Part shown: positions 32,201 through 40,336 of the stretch, piece after piece
How the letters are laid out: each line of letters opens with the position of its first letter
How positions within the stretch are numbered: position 1 is the first letter of the stretch
Virus record (IMG/VR): IMGVR_UViG_3300047322_000556
Location: 25,362-89,361 of that record
From: a virus
Reading direction: 5' to 3' (one strand)
Length of the DNA stretch: 64,000 nt
Program-made: the position numbers and the translations under genes
Notes under the pieces: generated by a model
Seen by the model: only the letters and a program-made list of their open reading frames with translations
Databases searched by the model: none
Told to the model about the DNA's origin: nothing

Positions 32201-34280
32201 GTGGGACGACTACGCCAAGCAGCTTCGCAGTCAACCGAAGGCGTATGAGGCGGTGCAAGACTTGATCCGCTCGCGCGTGACGGACGAATTCGCGAAGGCA
32301 TACAACACGCTGCACGCCGACGCGCCGCTCAAGGTCGGCCGCACGGTCATCCGCAACAATCTGAACCATCTTGACGCGGTCGATCCAGCGGCGCGCGAAG
32401 AGCGCATCGCGAAGGAAAAGTCGCTCATGGCCGGGCTCCAGAAGGGCGCAGACGGCAAATTCCAGTCGGGCAGCGTGAAGGACAAGCTCGACGCGGTGAA
32501 GGAACAGAAGGCCGCGTTCGAACAGGCGCAGATGGGCTTTTTCAGCTCCGACGACGAGCCGGAAGCGCACGAGGACAAGCCGCTCGCGGCCGATGAGCGG
32601 CGCACGATCGGGCACGCAGCCGAGAACAAGCTCGCGAGCGTCATTCAGGCGATCGGCGGCGGCTTCAAGCCGGGGCAGCCGGTGAAGCTCTTCCACGCGT
32701 CGATGAGCGGGCCGGAAGGCGCCAAGCGGCAGCGCGCTATCAAGATGGTCGGCGCGAACAAGCGCGTCGCGCTCGGCTTCGGTGTCGGCTCGGGCAAGAC
32801 GGGCATCGGGCTCGGTGCGTTCGCGCAGCTCCACGGCGAAGGCAAGGTCAAGAAGGGGCTATTCGCGGTCCCGTCGATCGTTCAGGGTCAATTCGGCGCT
32901 GAAGCGCTGCGCTTTCTGAAGGCGGGCGCGTTCAAGTGGCATTGCGAGCCCGGCGGGTCGCGCGAAAGCCGCATGGCCGCCTACAAGGACGCGGGCAATC
33001 ACTTCACGGTCGTCACGCATCAGGCGCTTCGCGATGACGTGCTGCACATGGCCGCCGAGCATGACGGCATCACGCCGGAAGCGGCCGCCGAGAAAATGCG
33101 CGGCATGGATCGCGCCGAGCGGGCCGCCTACGTGCGCGGCGCGCTCGCAAAGCACGGCATCGACTTCGACTTCATCATGGCCGATGAGGCGCACGGTCTG
33201 CTCGATCGCGAGGGGAAAGAGGATTCGACGCTGTCGCACACGGTCGCGGCGCTGACCGATAAGCACGGCGACGCCGAGCCGTATTACGTCCACGCGACGG
33301 GCGATCCAGTCAAGAATGACGCGTCCGAGATTTTCAGCCTGCTTCAGAAGATGGACCCGGCGCGCTACAACGATCGCGGCGCCTTCATGCGCATGTATGG
33401 CGGCGATACGATCGCGGCGAAGGACGGGCTCAAGCGCGAGATGGCGCGGCATCTCTACACGGCAAGCATCAAGCCGGACGTGCCGGTCACGCGCAGCGAG
33501 GCGCACACGGACCTATCCGACGCGCAGCACGCCGCGCTCAAGACGCTCGACTCGAATCTCGGCAAGGTGAAAATCAGCCGCCTCATGGGCGATCTGGACG
33601 TCGGCGCGGTCAAGGCGCTCGCGCCGCACATGTTCGACGGCGTGCCGGACGATCAGCACGAGGCGATCGCGCGCGAGCTCGGCAAGTCCGCCGGTCTGCT
33701 GCGCAATGCCGCCGAGCGATCCATCATCTACGATCATCCGCAAGCCGCCGGTCTGGATCGCGTCGCGCAAGAGGCGGCGAAGCGTAAGGGCAAGCCGGGC
33801 GTCGTGTTCGCCACGTCGCGCCGCGCCGTCGAGAATCTGCGCAAGCGGCTCGAAGCGGAAGGGCATCGCGTGGTGACGATTACGGGCTCGGATTCGAGCG
33901 CGGACAAGGCCGCCAAGATTCAGGCGTTCAATCCGGATAGCGGCGAGCGCAAGGCCGATATCGTGGTCTGTTCGGACGCGGCCGCCACTGGCGCGAATCT
34001 CCAGTCGGGTAACTGGCTCGTTAATTACGACACGCCCGACACGGCGATGGTGCACGCGCAGCGGCAGGGACGGATTAACCGAATCGGACAGAAGAACGCG
34101 ATCGAGCTGATCGACCATGTGCCGCGCCATGCGTCGGTGTCGAAGGCGCGCGAGCGGCTGGCGAAGAAATACGTCTTGCGCGAGCTCATGACGTCGCCGC
34201 TCGAAGGCATGGACGATACCGGGCTCGCGTCGTTCCTGCACGCGAAGAAGGTAGACGAAGAGCAAGCGTCGCTCTTCTGA
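29232..34280 (+). CDS. Giant SNF2-type helicase/ATPase protein
   Basis: 1,682 aa from ATG 29232; ATG 29223 is in frame, but the element upstream aligns with 29232. The first 1,150 residues have no clear enzyme, but include ARWITVHPNGEGSKG and VIGGAGGKLN (about 190-240) and long coiled-coil tracts. The C-terminal 500 residues are a superfamily-2 helicase: GVGSGKTG (about 1183), ADEAH (about 1317), HATGDP, VVFATSRRAVENL and QRQGRINRIGQ (about 1609). The order resembles SNF2 proteins and the helicase part of DarB-like antirestriction proteins. A DNA C5 methyltransferase gene follows. Whether it is packaged in the virion is unknown. Confidence 0.85.
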   Translation: MTYQTDSAYQLRDGALAFSFAVSLTNQLKSSDVARVLANADACGWLHKSEPGAFCARLVVAAGDEAVELMPVPTVGEIAHRRVNHFEPVRMLAKAEAGELPALTPYKGSDADTPHIGIPFDWSVLAPKYPDMAVQPRQAVEPRFVVDDAGRIRLGSNLTPEAEEGHSHRGEILQKAEGGTEAIPAGARWITVHPNGEGSKGVPVLVQETHHGSGVMHVIGGAGGKLNYLKLKGVKSESEYRQESAERQAANREARQAQVKQDKLNGTHDAKQLARQSIKDQKRQAENDFISTVAEAMGWDAGALSLPAAQLQGLSDKAVKKASEAYHAELLAKAKAAVGLQRQALLADPEQIDKAFGPDVPLVSDDAAVLSVADLDPVKPVNENGLAPDFKVRAEKAGLTDEALADEVKEIQGKDDVQAAAEQSAQDSKQLQAEKIDAEIAAAQLQKPDLKPQVVQAKQAAALLVAQKKYQAVVAAARKASRDVDQARDVEPQAYVLEVHPATAQQAQDALKDELATLSTRSFLAEVSKSTEETLGTHAAAGAFNSLNALSQAAAGASLVDRSVVDVLGMAGAAQVLARRLRADLGDDRADEMAEQFADFHKQRYMTVAGAALDQVKQLHEEAAKLEMQAADGPDDVVTKVGINKRRTEALAAADKVLGMSLGEMEANAALVAAMKERQRNTLTVSLGRAPLESAVRQVRALGMVPGDYKLERTGVNVFLSLNASGLDKLARNVDQEGIARVRRNLDIMEGKHDEANWLPQGFADRADLALKSEPGVAQRLAQPFDGHANDLQAALRDYIGGRYADGDAPADILSDVQSAAFYDKVGAARSEEYRAALDAVAPNKLEGKQLQRAEQLAPLFDGYADAFVASHWGGQRSTLNAQTFDASDKAQDAAHRALAAIPEGVVAYKAIGSLTRADRAALRSWFHKNIAHDSPERAAMLAQYDKLMQDEPEKTVADMFGEESENPSWSAWTSARDELAGNIKAAGLTWDDYAKQLRSQPKAYEAVQDLIRSRVTDEFAKAYNTLHADAPLKVGRTVIRNNLNHLDAVDPAAREERIAKEKSLMAGLQKGADGKFQSGSVKDKLDAVKEQKAAFEQAQMGFFSSDDEPEAHEDKPLAADERRTIGHAAENKLASVIQAIGGGFKPGQPVKLFHASMSGPEGAKRQRAIKMVGANKRVALGFGVGSGKTGIGLGAFAQLHGEGKVKKGLFAVPSIVQGQFGAEALRFLKAGAFKWHCEPGGSRESRMAAYKDAGNHFTVVTHQALRDDVLHMAAEHDGITPEAAAEKMRGMDRAERAAYVRGALAKHGIDFDFIMADEAHGLLDREGKEDSTLSHTVAALTDKHGDAEPYYVHATGDPVKNDASEIFSLLQKMDPARYNDRGAFMRMYGGDTIAAKDGLKREMARHLYTASIKPDVPVTRSEAHTDLSDAQHAALKTLDSNLGKVKISRLMGDLDVGAVKALAPHMFDGVPDDQHEAIARELGKSAGLLRNAAERSIIYDHPQAAGLDRVAQEAAKRKGKPGVVFATSRRAVENLRKRLEAEGHRVVTITGSDSSADKAAKIQAFNPDSGERKADIVVCSDAAATGANLQSGNWLVNYDTPDTAMVHAQRQGRINRIGQKNAIELIDHVPRHASVSKARERLAKKYVLRELMTSPLEGMDDTGLASFLHAKKVDEEQASLF

Positions 34281-34285
34281 TTCAC

Positions 34286-34313
34286 TTTACCGGCACTTTA
34301 CCTATCAGGTAAA
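34286..34313 (+). promoter_or_regulatory. Operator upstream of C5 methyltransferase
   Basis: A perfect palindrome TTTACC-TATCA-GGTAAA (34297-34313) preceded by one more TTTACC half-site at 34286, so three half-sites are spaced at 11-base intervals. It ends one base before the first possible start codon of the methyltransferase. Confidence 0.7.
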
Positions 34314-34322
34314 ATGCCGGGC

Positions 34323-35453
34323 ATGAAAGCTATCACATTCGGCTCGGTGTGCAGCGGCATCGAAGCCGCTTCTGTGGCGTGGCATCCGATCGGCTGGCGG
34401 GCATCGTGGCTCAGTGAGATTGAGCCGTTTCCGAGCGCGGTGCTCGCGCACCATTACCCGAACGTGCCGAACCTTGGCGATATGACCAAGATCGCGGCGC
34501 GCGTCGCATCAGGCGAGCTCCACGCGCCCGATGTGCTAGTCGGTGGCACGCCATGCCAAGCATTCAGCGTCGCCGGTCTGCGCAAGGGTCTATCCGACGC
34601 GCGCGGTCAACTCACCCTGTCTTACGTCCATCTCGCCAATGCCATTGATTCAGCTCGATCTGTTCGCGGAGAGCAGCCCGCCGTCCTCGTATGGGAAAAC
34701 GTGCCCGGCGTCCTCAATAGCGCCGACAATGCCTTCGGGTGCTTTTTGGGAGCGCTTGCCGGGGAAGATTGCGAGCTCGTCCCGTCAGGGCGCAAATGGT
34801 CGAACGCTGGTTGTGTGTATGGACCCGAAAGAACAGTCGCGTGGCGAATCATCGACGCCCAATATTCAGGAGTGGCCCAACGACGCCGCCGTGTGTTCGT
34901 TGTCGCAAGTGCTCGAAAAGGATTCGATCCATCCACGGTACTTTTTGAGTTCGACGGTGTGCGCCGGGATACTGCGCCGCGCCGAGACGCGCGGCAAGGC
35001 GCTGCCGGAACCGCTGCGAATGGCGCTGGAGCGGGGGACTCAGTAGTTTGCGTATTCGATCCGAACCAAGTAACGAACGTCCACAACCGCAGCAAGCCGA
35101 CGCCTGAGCTTGCACACACTTTGCCCGCTTCCGTCAAGCCTCCGGTCGCATACTCGGTCGCGCTGCGCGGGCGAGAAGGCGGCGCTACTGCCGAGCTTGG
35201 CGGCGACATAGCCGGGTGCCTTCGAGCGTCAACCGGCGGCGGCGACAAGCCGCATGTGCTGTCGAGCATGGCCGTGCGCCGCCTCACGCCGATCGAATGC
35301 GAGCGGCTGCAGGGCTTCCCGGATGGCTATACGGCGATTCTGGTGAGGGGCAAGCCCGCTGCCGATGGTCCGCGCTACAAGGCGCTCGGCAATAGCATGG
35401 CGGTGCCGGTTATGGCGTGGATCGGTCGGCGGATATATGCCGCATTGACTTGA
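34323..35453 (+). CDS. DNA (cytosine-5) methyltransferase
   Basis: 376 aa from ATG 34323; ATG 34314 is in frame but touches the operator. Motif I FGSVCSGIEAAS at the N-terminus, motif IV GGTPCQAFSVAG with the catalytic Cys near 78, ENV of motif VI at about 125-127, QRRRRVF of motif VIII at about 186-192, and LTPIECERLQGFPDG and GNSMAVPV near the end. It transfers a methyl group from SAM to cytosine at an unknown site. No restriction enzyme gene is next to it, so it is probably an orphan protecting phage DNA. Confidence 0.93.
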   Translation: MKAITFGSVCSGIEAASVAWHPIGWRASWLSEIEPFPSAVLAHHYPNVPNLGDMTKIAARVASGELHAPDVLVGGTPCQAFSVAGLRKGLSDARGQLTLSYVHLANAIDSARSVRGEQPAVLVWENVPGVLNSADNAFGCFLGALAGEDCELVPSGRKWSNAGCVYGPERTVAWRIIDAQYSGVAQRRRRVFVVASARKGFDPSTVLFEFDGVRRDTAPRRDARQGAAGTAANGAGAGDSVVCVFDPNQVTNVHNRSKPTPELAHTLPASVKPPVAYSVALRGREGGATAELGGDIAGCLRASTGGGDKPHVLSSMAVRRLTPIECERLQGFPDGYTAILVRGKPAADGPRYKALGNSMAVPVMAWIGRRIYAALT

Positions 35454-35458
35454 CAAAC

Positions 35459-35480
35459 CGGGCCGCCTCAGTGCGGCCCG
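35459..35480. terminator. Bidirectional hairpin terminator between convergent genes
   Basis: A perfect 8-bp stem CGGGCCGC/GCGGCCCG (35459-35466 with 35473-35480) with loop CTCAGT, between the methyltransferase gene and the end of the minus-strand block. T-runs are weak. Confidence 0.6.
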
Positions 35481-35529
35481 TTCGCTATTCGCGAATCACG
35501 AATTGTCGTCTCAGAGCGGCAAGACGTTG

Positions 35530-35997
35530 TCAAGCGTCGGGCACAGTATCGCCGAATTTAGACGCGACGAACGCGCGCATGGCGGCGATGAGAAGCGTCG
35601 GTCCTACCTGAACGTGATTCATCTCGGGATTGCCGCCTTCGGGGCCGTCGTCGCAATACCACGCCTCCCACGGCTGATCCTCCCATGAGGAAAGCCCTTT
35701 GTGCACGCCTACGTGCGCATTGCGCCCGCGATCGCGCCAGCCGATTGCAGCGCGCTCGATGATTGGGCCGCCGTCGCTCCATGTAGTCGAAGGCGAAAAC
35801 ACGCCGTACAGGTCCGGTCCCCAACGAATCAGCTTGCGCGGCTCGCTGCCGGGTTCGTCGCCGATCCATTTGTCGTCGGTGAGCCATGCCGTGTTTTCGC
35901 GCGCCTTCGCGAATTCGGCCGCTGGCACAATAGTCGCACCGTCTGCCTTCGCGACCCATAGATCCAGCATGACGCCGGTAAGCTCAGAGACTTTCAT
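35530..35997 (-). CDS. NinX/DUF2591-like protein
   Basis: 155 aa from ATG 35997, with GAAGG 7 bases upstream. KVSELTGVMLDLWVAKADG, WGPDLYGVFSPSTTW, GPIIERAAIGW and the C-terminal ALLIAAMRAFVASKFGD are typical of DUF2591 (NinX-like) phage proteins, whose role is unknown. It overlaps the next upstream gene, a paralogue, by 14 bases. Confidence 0.8.
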   Translation of the reverse strand: MKVSELTGVMLDLWVAKADGATIVPAAEFAKARENTAWLTDDKWIGDEPGSEPRKLIRWGPDLYGVFSPSTTWSDGGPIIERAAIGWRDRGRNAHVGVHKGLSSWEDQPWEAWYCDDGPEGGNPEMNHVQVGPTLLIAAMRAFVASKFGDTVPDA

Positions 35998-36367
35998 CGG
36001 GAACCTTCGGGCCGTATTTGTGGGAAACAATCATGCGCATGGCGGCTTCGAGATGCGTCTTGCCGCTTTGCATATCGGTGCGGTCCCACACGAACGCCCT
36101 GTAGAAGCGTCCGACGTAGGGCTGGCCGGGCGTGCCTCTCGGCGAGTCGCAAAGCACGAAGCCGATTTCATGCTTCTCGATCAGCGGGCCGCCGTCATGC
36201 CAGCGCGCCGAAGGAATATAGCTCTCGTGATACAGGCGCGGGATAGGGCCGCCGTGCGATCGCGTGATGATCGCGTGCGTCTTATCTTCGCTCAGCCGCA
36301 CGGTCAAGCCTTCGGCCTTCGCGACCCAATAGTCGAGCATTGCGCCCGAAATTTCATCGACTCTCAC
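35984..36367 (-). CDS. NinX/DUF2591-like protein, tandem paralogue
   Basis: 127 aa from GTG at 36367, overlapping the upstream stop as GTGA. VDEISGAMLDYWVAKAEG and the MRMIVSHKYGPKVPDE end parallel the adjacent gene, so the two arose by tandem duplication. Function unknown. Confidence 0.75.
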   Translation of the reverse strand: MRVDEISGAMLDYWVAKAEGLTVRLSEDKTHAIITRSHGGPIPRLYHESYIPSARWHDGGPLIEKHEIGFVLCDSPRGTPGQPYVGRFYRAFVWDRTDMQSGKTHLEAAMRMIVSHKYGPKVPDESL

Positions 36368-36582
36368 CACTGTCCTCCCAATCCGTTGAGTTTGTGAAGC
36401 ACGCCGCGCGCGTTGAAGTTGCACGCGTAGGCGCCGTGTTCGTTGCCTTGCGCGCGGTATCGATGCACGTCGCGCGCGAGATTCGTGAGATAGGCGCGCT
36501 GCGTGACGCGCGTCCATGCGTCGAGCTCGGGCTGCGTGGCCGGAATCTCGACTTCCTCGATCGCGAAGAGGTCGCCTGTCAT
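36364..36582 (-). CDS. Small hypothetical protein
   Basis: 72 aa from ATG 36582, with ATGA overlap upstream and GTGA overlap downstream. RAYLTNLARDVHRYRAQGN is helical; the C-terminus includes VLHKLNGLGG. No family recognised. Confidence 0.65.
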   Translation of the reverse strand: MTGDLFAIEEVEIPATQPELDAWTRVTQRAYLTNLARDVHRYRAQGNEHGAYACNFNARGVLHKLNGLGGQW

Positions 36583-36962
36583 GCCTTCTTCGCCTCGCGC
36601 CGACGCAGTGCGATCGCCTTGTTGACGAGCCCGCGCCCGAATCCGTCAGTCGGGAAAATCGCCTCGCTGCAATGCGGGCAGTAGGGAACCATCGTGCGGC
36701 TTCGCCACGCCTTTTCGACGTCCTGCGCGGCCTTCGTATGGATCGACTTTTCGGCGGCTTCCTTGAGCGCTTCCTCGCGGCGTATGAGGGTGTCGCGCTC
36801 GCGGCGGAATGCGTCGAGATAGTGATTCAGCGTCCACCATGCGCTGAGCTGCTTCTTGCAGTCGTCGCAATGGATCGTCTCGCCGTTGCTGTCGAGCGTG
36901 ATGCGCATATGTCTGCACTCGGGCGACGGCCGATAGGCGCGCGTGTCGCGCGTTATGCGCAT
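36579..36962 (-). CDS. Zinc-binding hypothetical protein
   Basis: 127 aa from ATG 36962; a TTG at 36989 would overlap the upstream stop as TTGA and would better fit the coupling seen elsewhere. CRHM...CDDCKKQL and a second PYCPHC pair suggest one or two zinc sites around a long helical middle. Function unknown. Confidence 0.65.
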   Translation of the reverse strand: MRITRDTRAYRPSPECRHMRITLDSNGETIHCDDCKKQLSAWWTLNHYLDAFRRERDTLIRREEALKEAAEKSIHTKAAQDVEKAWRSRTMVPYCPHCSEAIFPTDGFGRGLVNKAIALRRREAKKA

Positions 36963-36985
36963 CTCTTCGATGTTGATGACGTTGT

Positions 36986-37195
36986 TCAATCCTTCTCCCA
37001 CTTGCGCGAGTGCGTGACGAACTTCACTTCTTTGACGTTCAACAGGCTTACGGGCACGCCCTTCGTGCGCATGTTGCCGAGAATCTGCTTTCCCTCGCGC
37101 ACGGCTTGCGCTGCAAGCGCGTCGAACGTCGATCCCGAATCCCACGTATCGACGGTGACTTCGACTTCGCATATGAGTCGGACGGTCGTGCTCAT
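36986..37195 (-). CDS. Small hypothetical protein
   Basis: 69 aa from ATG 37195 (ATGA overlap). Begins with a long strand (TTVRLICEVEVTVDTWDSG), then helix. No family recognised; part of the coupled accessory chain. Confidence 0.65.
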   Translation of the reverse strand: MSTTVRLICEVEVTVDTWDSGSTFDALAAQAVREGKQILGNMRTKGVPVSLLNVKEVKFVTHSRKWEKD

Positions 37196-37641
37196 GCGTG
37201 GATCTCCGTCAGCTCGGCGATCGCCGCGCGCAGCACGAGCGAGCCGCTCGGAATGTTCTCGCACAGATAGTCGGCGGGGTCGCGCGTTTTGCCTTCCCTC
37301 ACGTAGCATCGTTCAATGTCGGCGGCCGTCGCCTCGCGCAGCTTGAGCGTCACGCCGGGGCAGACGTCATGCCACCATCCCAAGCTCTCGCGCGGAATGT
37401 CGAACTCCATCTGCTCGCGCGTTTTGAGCGTCGCGCGGTAGAGCTTCGGCTTCGGCGCCTCGAAGCGCTGCCAGTGCGTGATCGACACGTTTTGAAGGCC
37501 CGTATGCGCCTCAATGAATTGCTCCATCTCCTTGACGTGCTCGACGTGAGTGAGAGGGCCGTCACGGCTGATCTGAGCGTTTCCGTGCGTCAGTATTGCG
37601 TCGTCGGCGGCGACGTAGGATACGAAATAGTCGATGCTCAT
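37192..37641 (-). CDS. Hypothetical protein
   Basis: 149 aa from ATG 37641 (ATGA overlap). Contains THWQRFEAPKPKLYRATLK and a C-terminal helical region. No family recognised. Confidence 0.65.
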   Translation of the reverse strand: MSIDYFVSYVAADDAILTHGNAQISRDGPLTHVEHVKEMEQFIEAHTGLQNVSITHWQRFEAPKPKLYRATLKTREQMEFDIPRESLGWWHDVCPGVTLKLREATAADIERCYVREGKTRDPADYLCENIPSGSLVLRAAIAELTEIHA

Positions 37642-38258
37642 AGTGCGCGAGTCTCCAGTGCTTTAAGCGCGCGGGCGCGCATGGTTTCGACTTCTCCGAC
37701 CGTGGGGCGTCGCGAGTCGGCGAAGTGCAGATTGCCGTTCTCGCGCGCCGGGATATAGACGTCTGATTGCGTGCGCGTGTCGGCGAATTGAACGAGCCCA
37801 AGCATGACCGGCTCGCGCGGGATGATGAGCGTATGCACTTCGTCGGGCTCAACCCAATACGATTCGCGGATATAGTTGCCCGCCTCATGCAAGCGGCTGC
37901 TGCGCACGGCGATTTCGCAGTCGTCCTCGTTGTGCATCGCGCGCGTCTCTGCCTTGTAGCTCCAGCGCTCCCATGCGCCGAACGCGTTGCGCTCGACGTG
38001 GAATCGCGCATGCCGTAGTTCGCCCGCGAGCACGATCGTATTGAACGCATAGCGGTGCGAATGCGGCGCGACGAGAAACTCGCCGGGCTGCTTGCCGGTG
38101 CGCGCCGGGTCGATGAAATAGAGCTTGGCGGTGAGCGCGTCCGTGCGGTGCAGGCACAGATAATCGAGCCCTTCGACGTGGTGATTGATGGTCGAGTGCG
38201 GCACGGCGGCGGCCGCGTCGAGCTCGGTCAAGAGCTGCTTGAAGAAGCGTTCGTTCAT
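37638..38258 (-). CDS. Cupin-like hypothetical protein
   Basis: 206 aa from ATG 38258; ATG 38288 is in frame but touches an operator. VAPHSHRYAFNTIVLAGELRH and a later HTLIIPREPVML look like the two cupin motifs. If so it is a small beta-barrel dioxygenase-like or sugar-binding protein. Substrate unknown. Confidence 0.55.
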   Translation of the reverse strand: MNERFFKQLLTELDAAAAVPHSTINHHVEGLDYLCLHRTDALTAKLYFIDPARTGKQPGEFLVAPHSHRYAFNTIVLAGELRHARFHVERNAFGAWERWSYKAETRAMHNEDDCEIAVRSSRLHEAGNYIRESYWVEPDEVHTLIIPREPVMLGLVQFADTRTQSDVYIPARENGNLHFADSRRPTVGEVETMRARALKALETRAL

Positions 38259-38288
38259 GGGCGGGTTTATTGTTGTGAACCCGTCCAT

Positions 38289-38305
38289 TTTACCTAAGAG
38301 GTAAA
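38289..38305 (-). promoter_or_regulatory. TTTAYC-N5-GRTAAA operator
   Basis: A perfect palindrome TTTACC-TAAGA-GGTAAA immediately before a possible start codon of the 37638 gene (GGTAAAATG, as at 34.3 kb), plus an adjacent ATTTACC half-site. It lies at the boundary of two coupled sub-blocks and probably marks an internal promoter. Confidence 0.65.
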
Positions 38306-38542
38306 TTATTTACCAGTGGAGCCGCGTTGCTTTTCCATCGCATCGGCGAGCGCGATCACGTCCTTCATCTGCTTCGCGTCGATGCGCATGCGCAGCTCCA
38401 CGTCCACGCCGAGCATGTCGCTGAAAACCTGCGCGAGCGCGTTCGATGCCTCGTGAATGTCGTCCAGACCGGCGTTCGTGCGGTGGATCAGGCGCGCGAC
38501 TGCGACCGAAAGCCGCCGCTTGTTGGCGATTGCGTTGCTCAT
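38306..38542 (-). CDS. Small helical hypothetical protein
   Basis: 78 aa from ATG 38542 (ATGA overlap). Helical throughout, with RRLSVAVARLIHRTNAGLDD. Ends exactly at the operator at 38289-38305. No family recognised. Confidence 0.65.
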   Translation of the reverse strand: MSNAIANKRRLSVAVARLIHRTNAGLDDIHEASNALAQVFSDMLGVDVELRMRIDAKQMKDVIALADAMEKQRGSTGK

Positions 38543-38862
38543 GCTGTCCCTCCGGTGGCCTTGGCGATTGCGGCGCGGGCTTTCTCTTTGAATTCGTATC
38601 CGTACACGTCGGATACGAGACGATCGCCAATCATGAAAACTTCCTGCAGCGCTTCAAGCAGTTCGGGCGCGGCGGCGATTAGCGCGGCATTGGCTCGCGT
38701 TTCTTCGACTTCGCGCTCATGCTGGTCGTCATAGCCCGCATTCATCACATTTGCGATCTTGAAACGCCTGCCGAGCCGGGTGCCGCGAATTCGCACATAA
38801 GGGTTATCGCATTCCTCGGGAAGTGCAGTCCACGGTCCCGGTGTGTGTTTGTGCTTACTCAT
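38539..38862 (-). CDS. Conserved phage protein with HTPGPW motif
   Basis: 107 aa from ATG 38862 (ATGA overlap). HTPGPW at the N-terminus and the NAALIAAAPELLEALQEV helix near the C-terminus are a well-known pairing in small phage proteins of unknown function. Confidence 0.75.
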   Translation of the reverse strand: MSKHKHTPGPWTALPEECDNPYVRIRGTRLGRRFKIANVMNAGYDDQHEREVEETRANAALIAAAPELLEALQEVFMIGDRLVSDVYGYEFKEKARAAIAKATGGTA

Positions 38863-39224
38863 GCCGTCCTCGGAAACACGTTGTGAAAGTTCATCGCGTT
38901 CTGGCTGTTGAGGTATTCGCCGCCGGGCTGGAACGCCGTCGCCGGGAGATTCGCCTTCAACCACGCTTCGATCATCTGGTGATCCACGACTTGACTCGTC
39001 GGATCGATGAAAAGCAGCTTGTGCCCGTCGATCTTGTGGACGAAGAGACTGAGCACGACCGGGCGGCCGTCGAGCTTTCCGATCGTCGGCAGATAGCCGC
39101 CAAGCCCTTGCTCCCACGTCTTGCCGCGCTTCTCGTGCCACTCTTTCCAGAGGCACATCGATTCATACGAGTTCGCCTCGACCACGCCGACGACGCCTTC
39201 GAAAAAGTCCGCGAATCGGCTCAT
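38859..39224 (-). CDS. Hypothetical protein
   Basis: 121 aa from ATG 39224 (ATGA overlap). Contains SLFVHKIDGHKLLFIDPTSQ and a C-terminal AFQPGGEYLNSQNAMNFH. No family recognised; coupled accessory chain. Confidence 0.65.
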   Translation of the reverse strand: MSRFADFFEGVVGVVEANSYESMCLWKEWHEKRGKTWEQGLGGYLPTIGKLDGRPVVLSLFVHKIDGHKLLFIDPTSQVVDHQMIEAWLKANLPATAFQPGGEYLNSQNAMNFHNVFPRTA

Positions 39225-39472
39225 TCGTCCCTCGCTTTCAGCATGGCATCGGCCAACTCATAGGCGGTAATCGCGAGCCCTTCGTTCAATGCTTCGTACC
39301 GCCCTTGCATATCGATATGCGAACCGACGCGAGCGATTAGCGCGGGGAGCGCCTTCGCCGCGAAGTAGTCACGCAGGGTTGCGCCGTTTGCGTGCGCCCA
39401 ATTCGTGTGTTCAAGATCGACGTGTGAGTGCGCCAGTGGAAATGCCGGGCCGCCGTTGTTCTTTTCGCTCAT
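39221..39472 (-). CDS. Conserved small phage protein
   Basis: 83 aa from ATG 39472 (ATGA overlap). NGGPAFPL, then GATLRDYFAAKALPALI and AYELADAMLKARDE form the pattern of a widespread phage accessory protein with no assigned function. Confidence 0.75.
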   Translation of the reverse strand: MSEKNNGGPAFPLAHSHVDLEHTNWAHANGATLRDYFAAKALPALIARVGSHIDMQGRYEALNEGLAITAYELADAMLKARDE

Positions 39473-39771
39473 GCCTTCTTTTCCTTCTTTTGTCGGATAT
39501 TCTTCGCGATGCACTGCGCGGTGGTCGTCGCGTAGACGAAGCTGTTCTCGGCGATGCTGGCCGCCTCTTCAAGCGCCGCGTCGCGCGCAAGATGCGCGAA
39601 GGCGCGCGCGTCCTTCAGTTGCGTCTCCAGCGTGCGAATCTGCGCCTGCAGGACGGCTTCGCGGTCGATCGCGTCGTCGGCATAGACGTATGCACCATCG
39701 GCCGCCGGAATGCGCTCGTGCGCATCGTTTGGGTCGATATCGAAGCGCTCGAATTGGAATGTCTTGCTCAT
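39469..39771 (-). CDS. Coiled-coil hypothetical protein
   Basis: 100 aa from ATG 39771 (ATGA overlap). Residues about 35-65 form a coiled coil (REAVLQAQIRTLETQLKDA). C-terminus is basic (RQKKEKKA). No family recognised. Confidence 0.65.
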   Translation of the reverse strand: MSKTFQFERFDIDPNDAHERIPAADGAYVYADDAIDREAVLQAQIRTLETQLKDARAFAHLARDAALEEAASIAENSFVYATTTAQCIAKNIRQKKEKKA

Positions 39772-39905
39772 TGCTTCCTCGATTTGACGAGCGTTCGCCG
39801 CCCGTCGTAGTGGAATCGCTGCTTGCCGAACGTCATCACTTCGCAGTGGCGCTCGACAAGCCAGAGATAGATGAACGCGGGAAGAAGCCGCGTCCACGCT
39901 CTCAT
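39768..39905 (-). CDS. Small basic protein
   Basis: 45 aa from ATG 39905, with ATGA overlaps at both ends. One short hydrophobic segment (LLPAFIYLWLV) in an otherwise basic chain, so possibly membrane-attached. Supported by both overlaps; function unknown. Confidence 0.55.
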   Translation of the reverse strand: MRAWTRLLPAFIYLWLVERHCEVMTFGKQRFHYDGRRTLVKSRKQ

Positions 39906-40327
39906 TCAGGCTCAACCTTCGTGAACGTGCGGTGGATGATCGTGCGCGGCTCTTCGGTCACGGTCACGTCGTAGGCTTCTTCGATCCAGTCGATCGCCTC
40001 GGGCTCGGCGTGCTTTCCGCCGCCATACCAATATGTCCAACCGATCCATGAGCCGTCGAGATACTGCATCGCGACCGATTGCGACTCGTAGTAGCTCAGG
40101 CCGCGCCCTTGCCACTCGACCGGCACGTCCGTCTCATGCTGGCCGCCGCGCAGCTCGTTCTTCGCGTCTTGAAGCTCCCAATCCTGATTATTCGCCTCGA
40201 AGAGCTCGTCCACGTTCTCGGCGGTCACTTCTTCGGTGAGCGGCTCGATGTACTTCATCTCGACGGCTTTCAGCAGGATCAGGTGCTTGAGCTTGTGCTC
40301 GGCGTTCATCTTCGTTGCTACGGTCAT
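39902..40327 (-). CDS. Hypothetical protein
   Basis: 141 aa from ATG 40327. Contains LDGSWIGWTYWYGGGKHAEPEAIDW, a conserved-looking aromatic stretch seen in several phage accessory proteins. No function known. Confidence 0.7.
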   Translation of the reverse strand: MTVATKMNAEHKLKHLILLKAVEMKYIEPLTEEVTAENVDELFEANNQDWELQDAKNELRGGQHETDVPVEWQGRGLSYYESQSVAMQYLDGSWIGWTYWYGGGKHAEPEAIDWIEEAYDVTVTEEPRTIIHRTFTKVEPE

Positions 40328-40336
40328 GCGGTCCTC

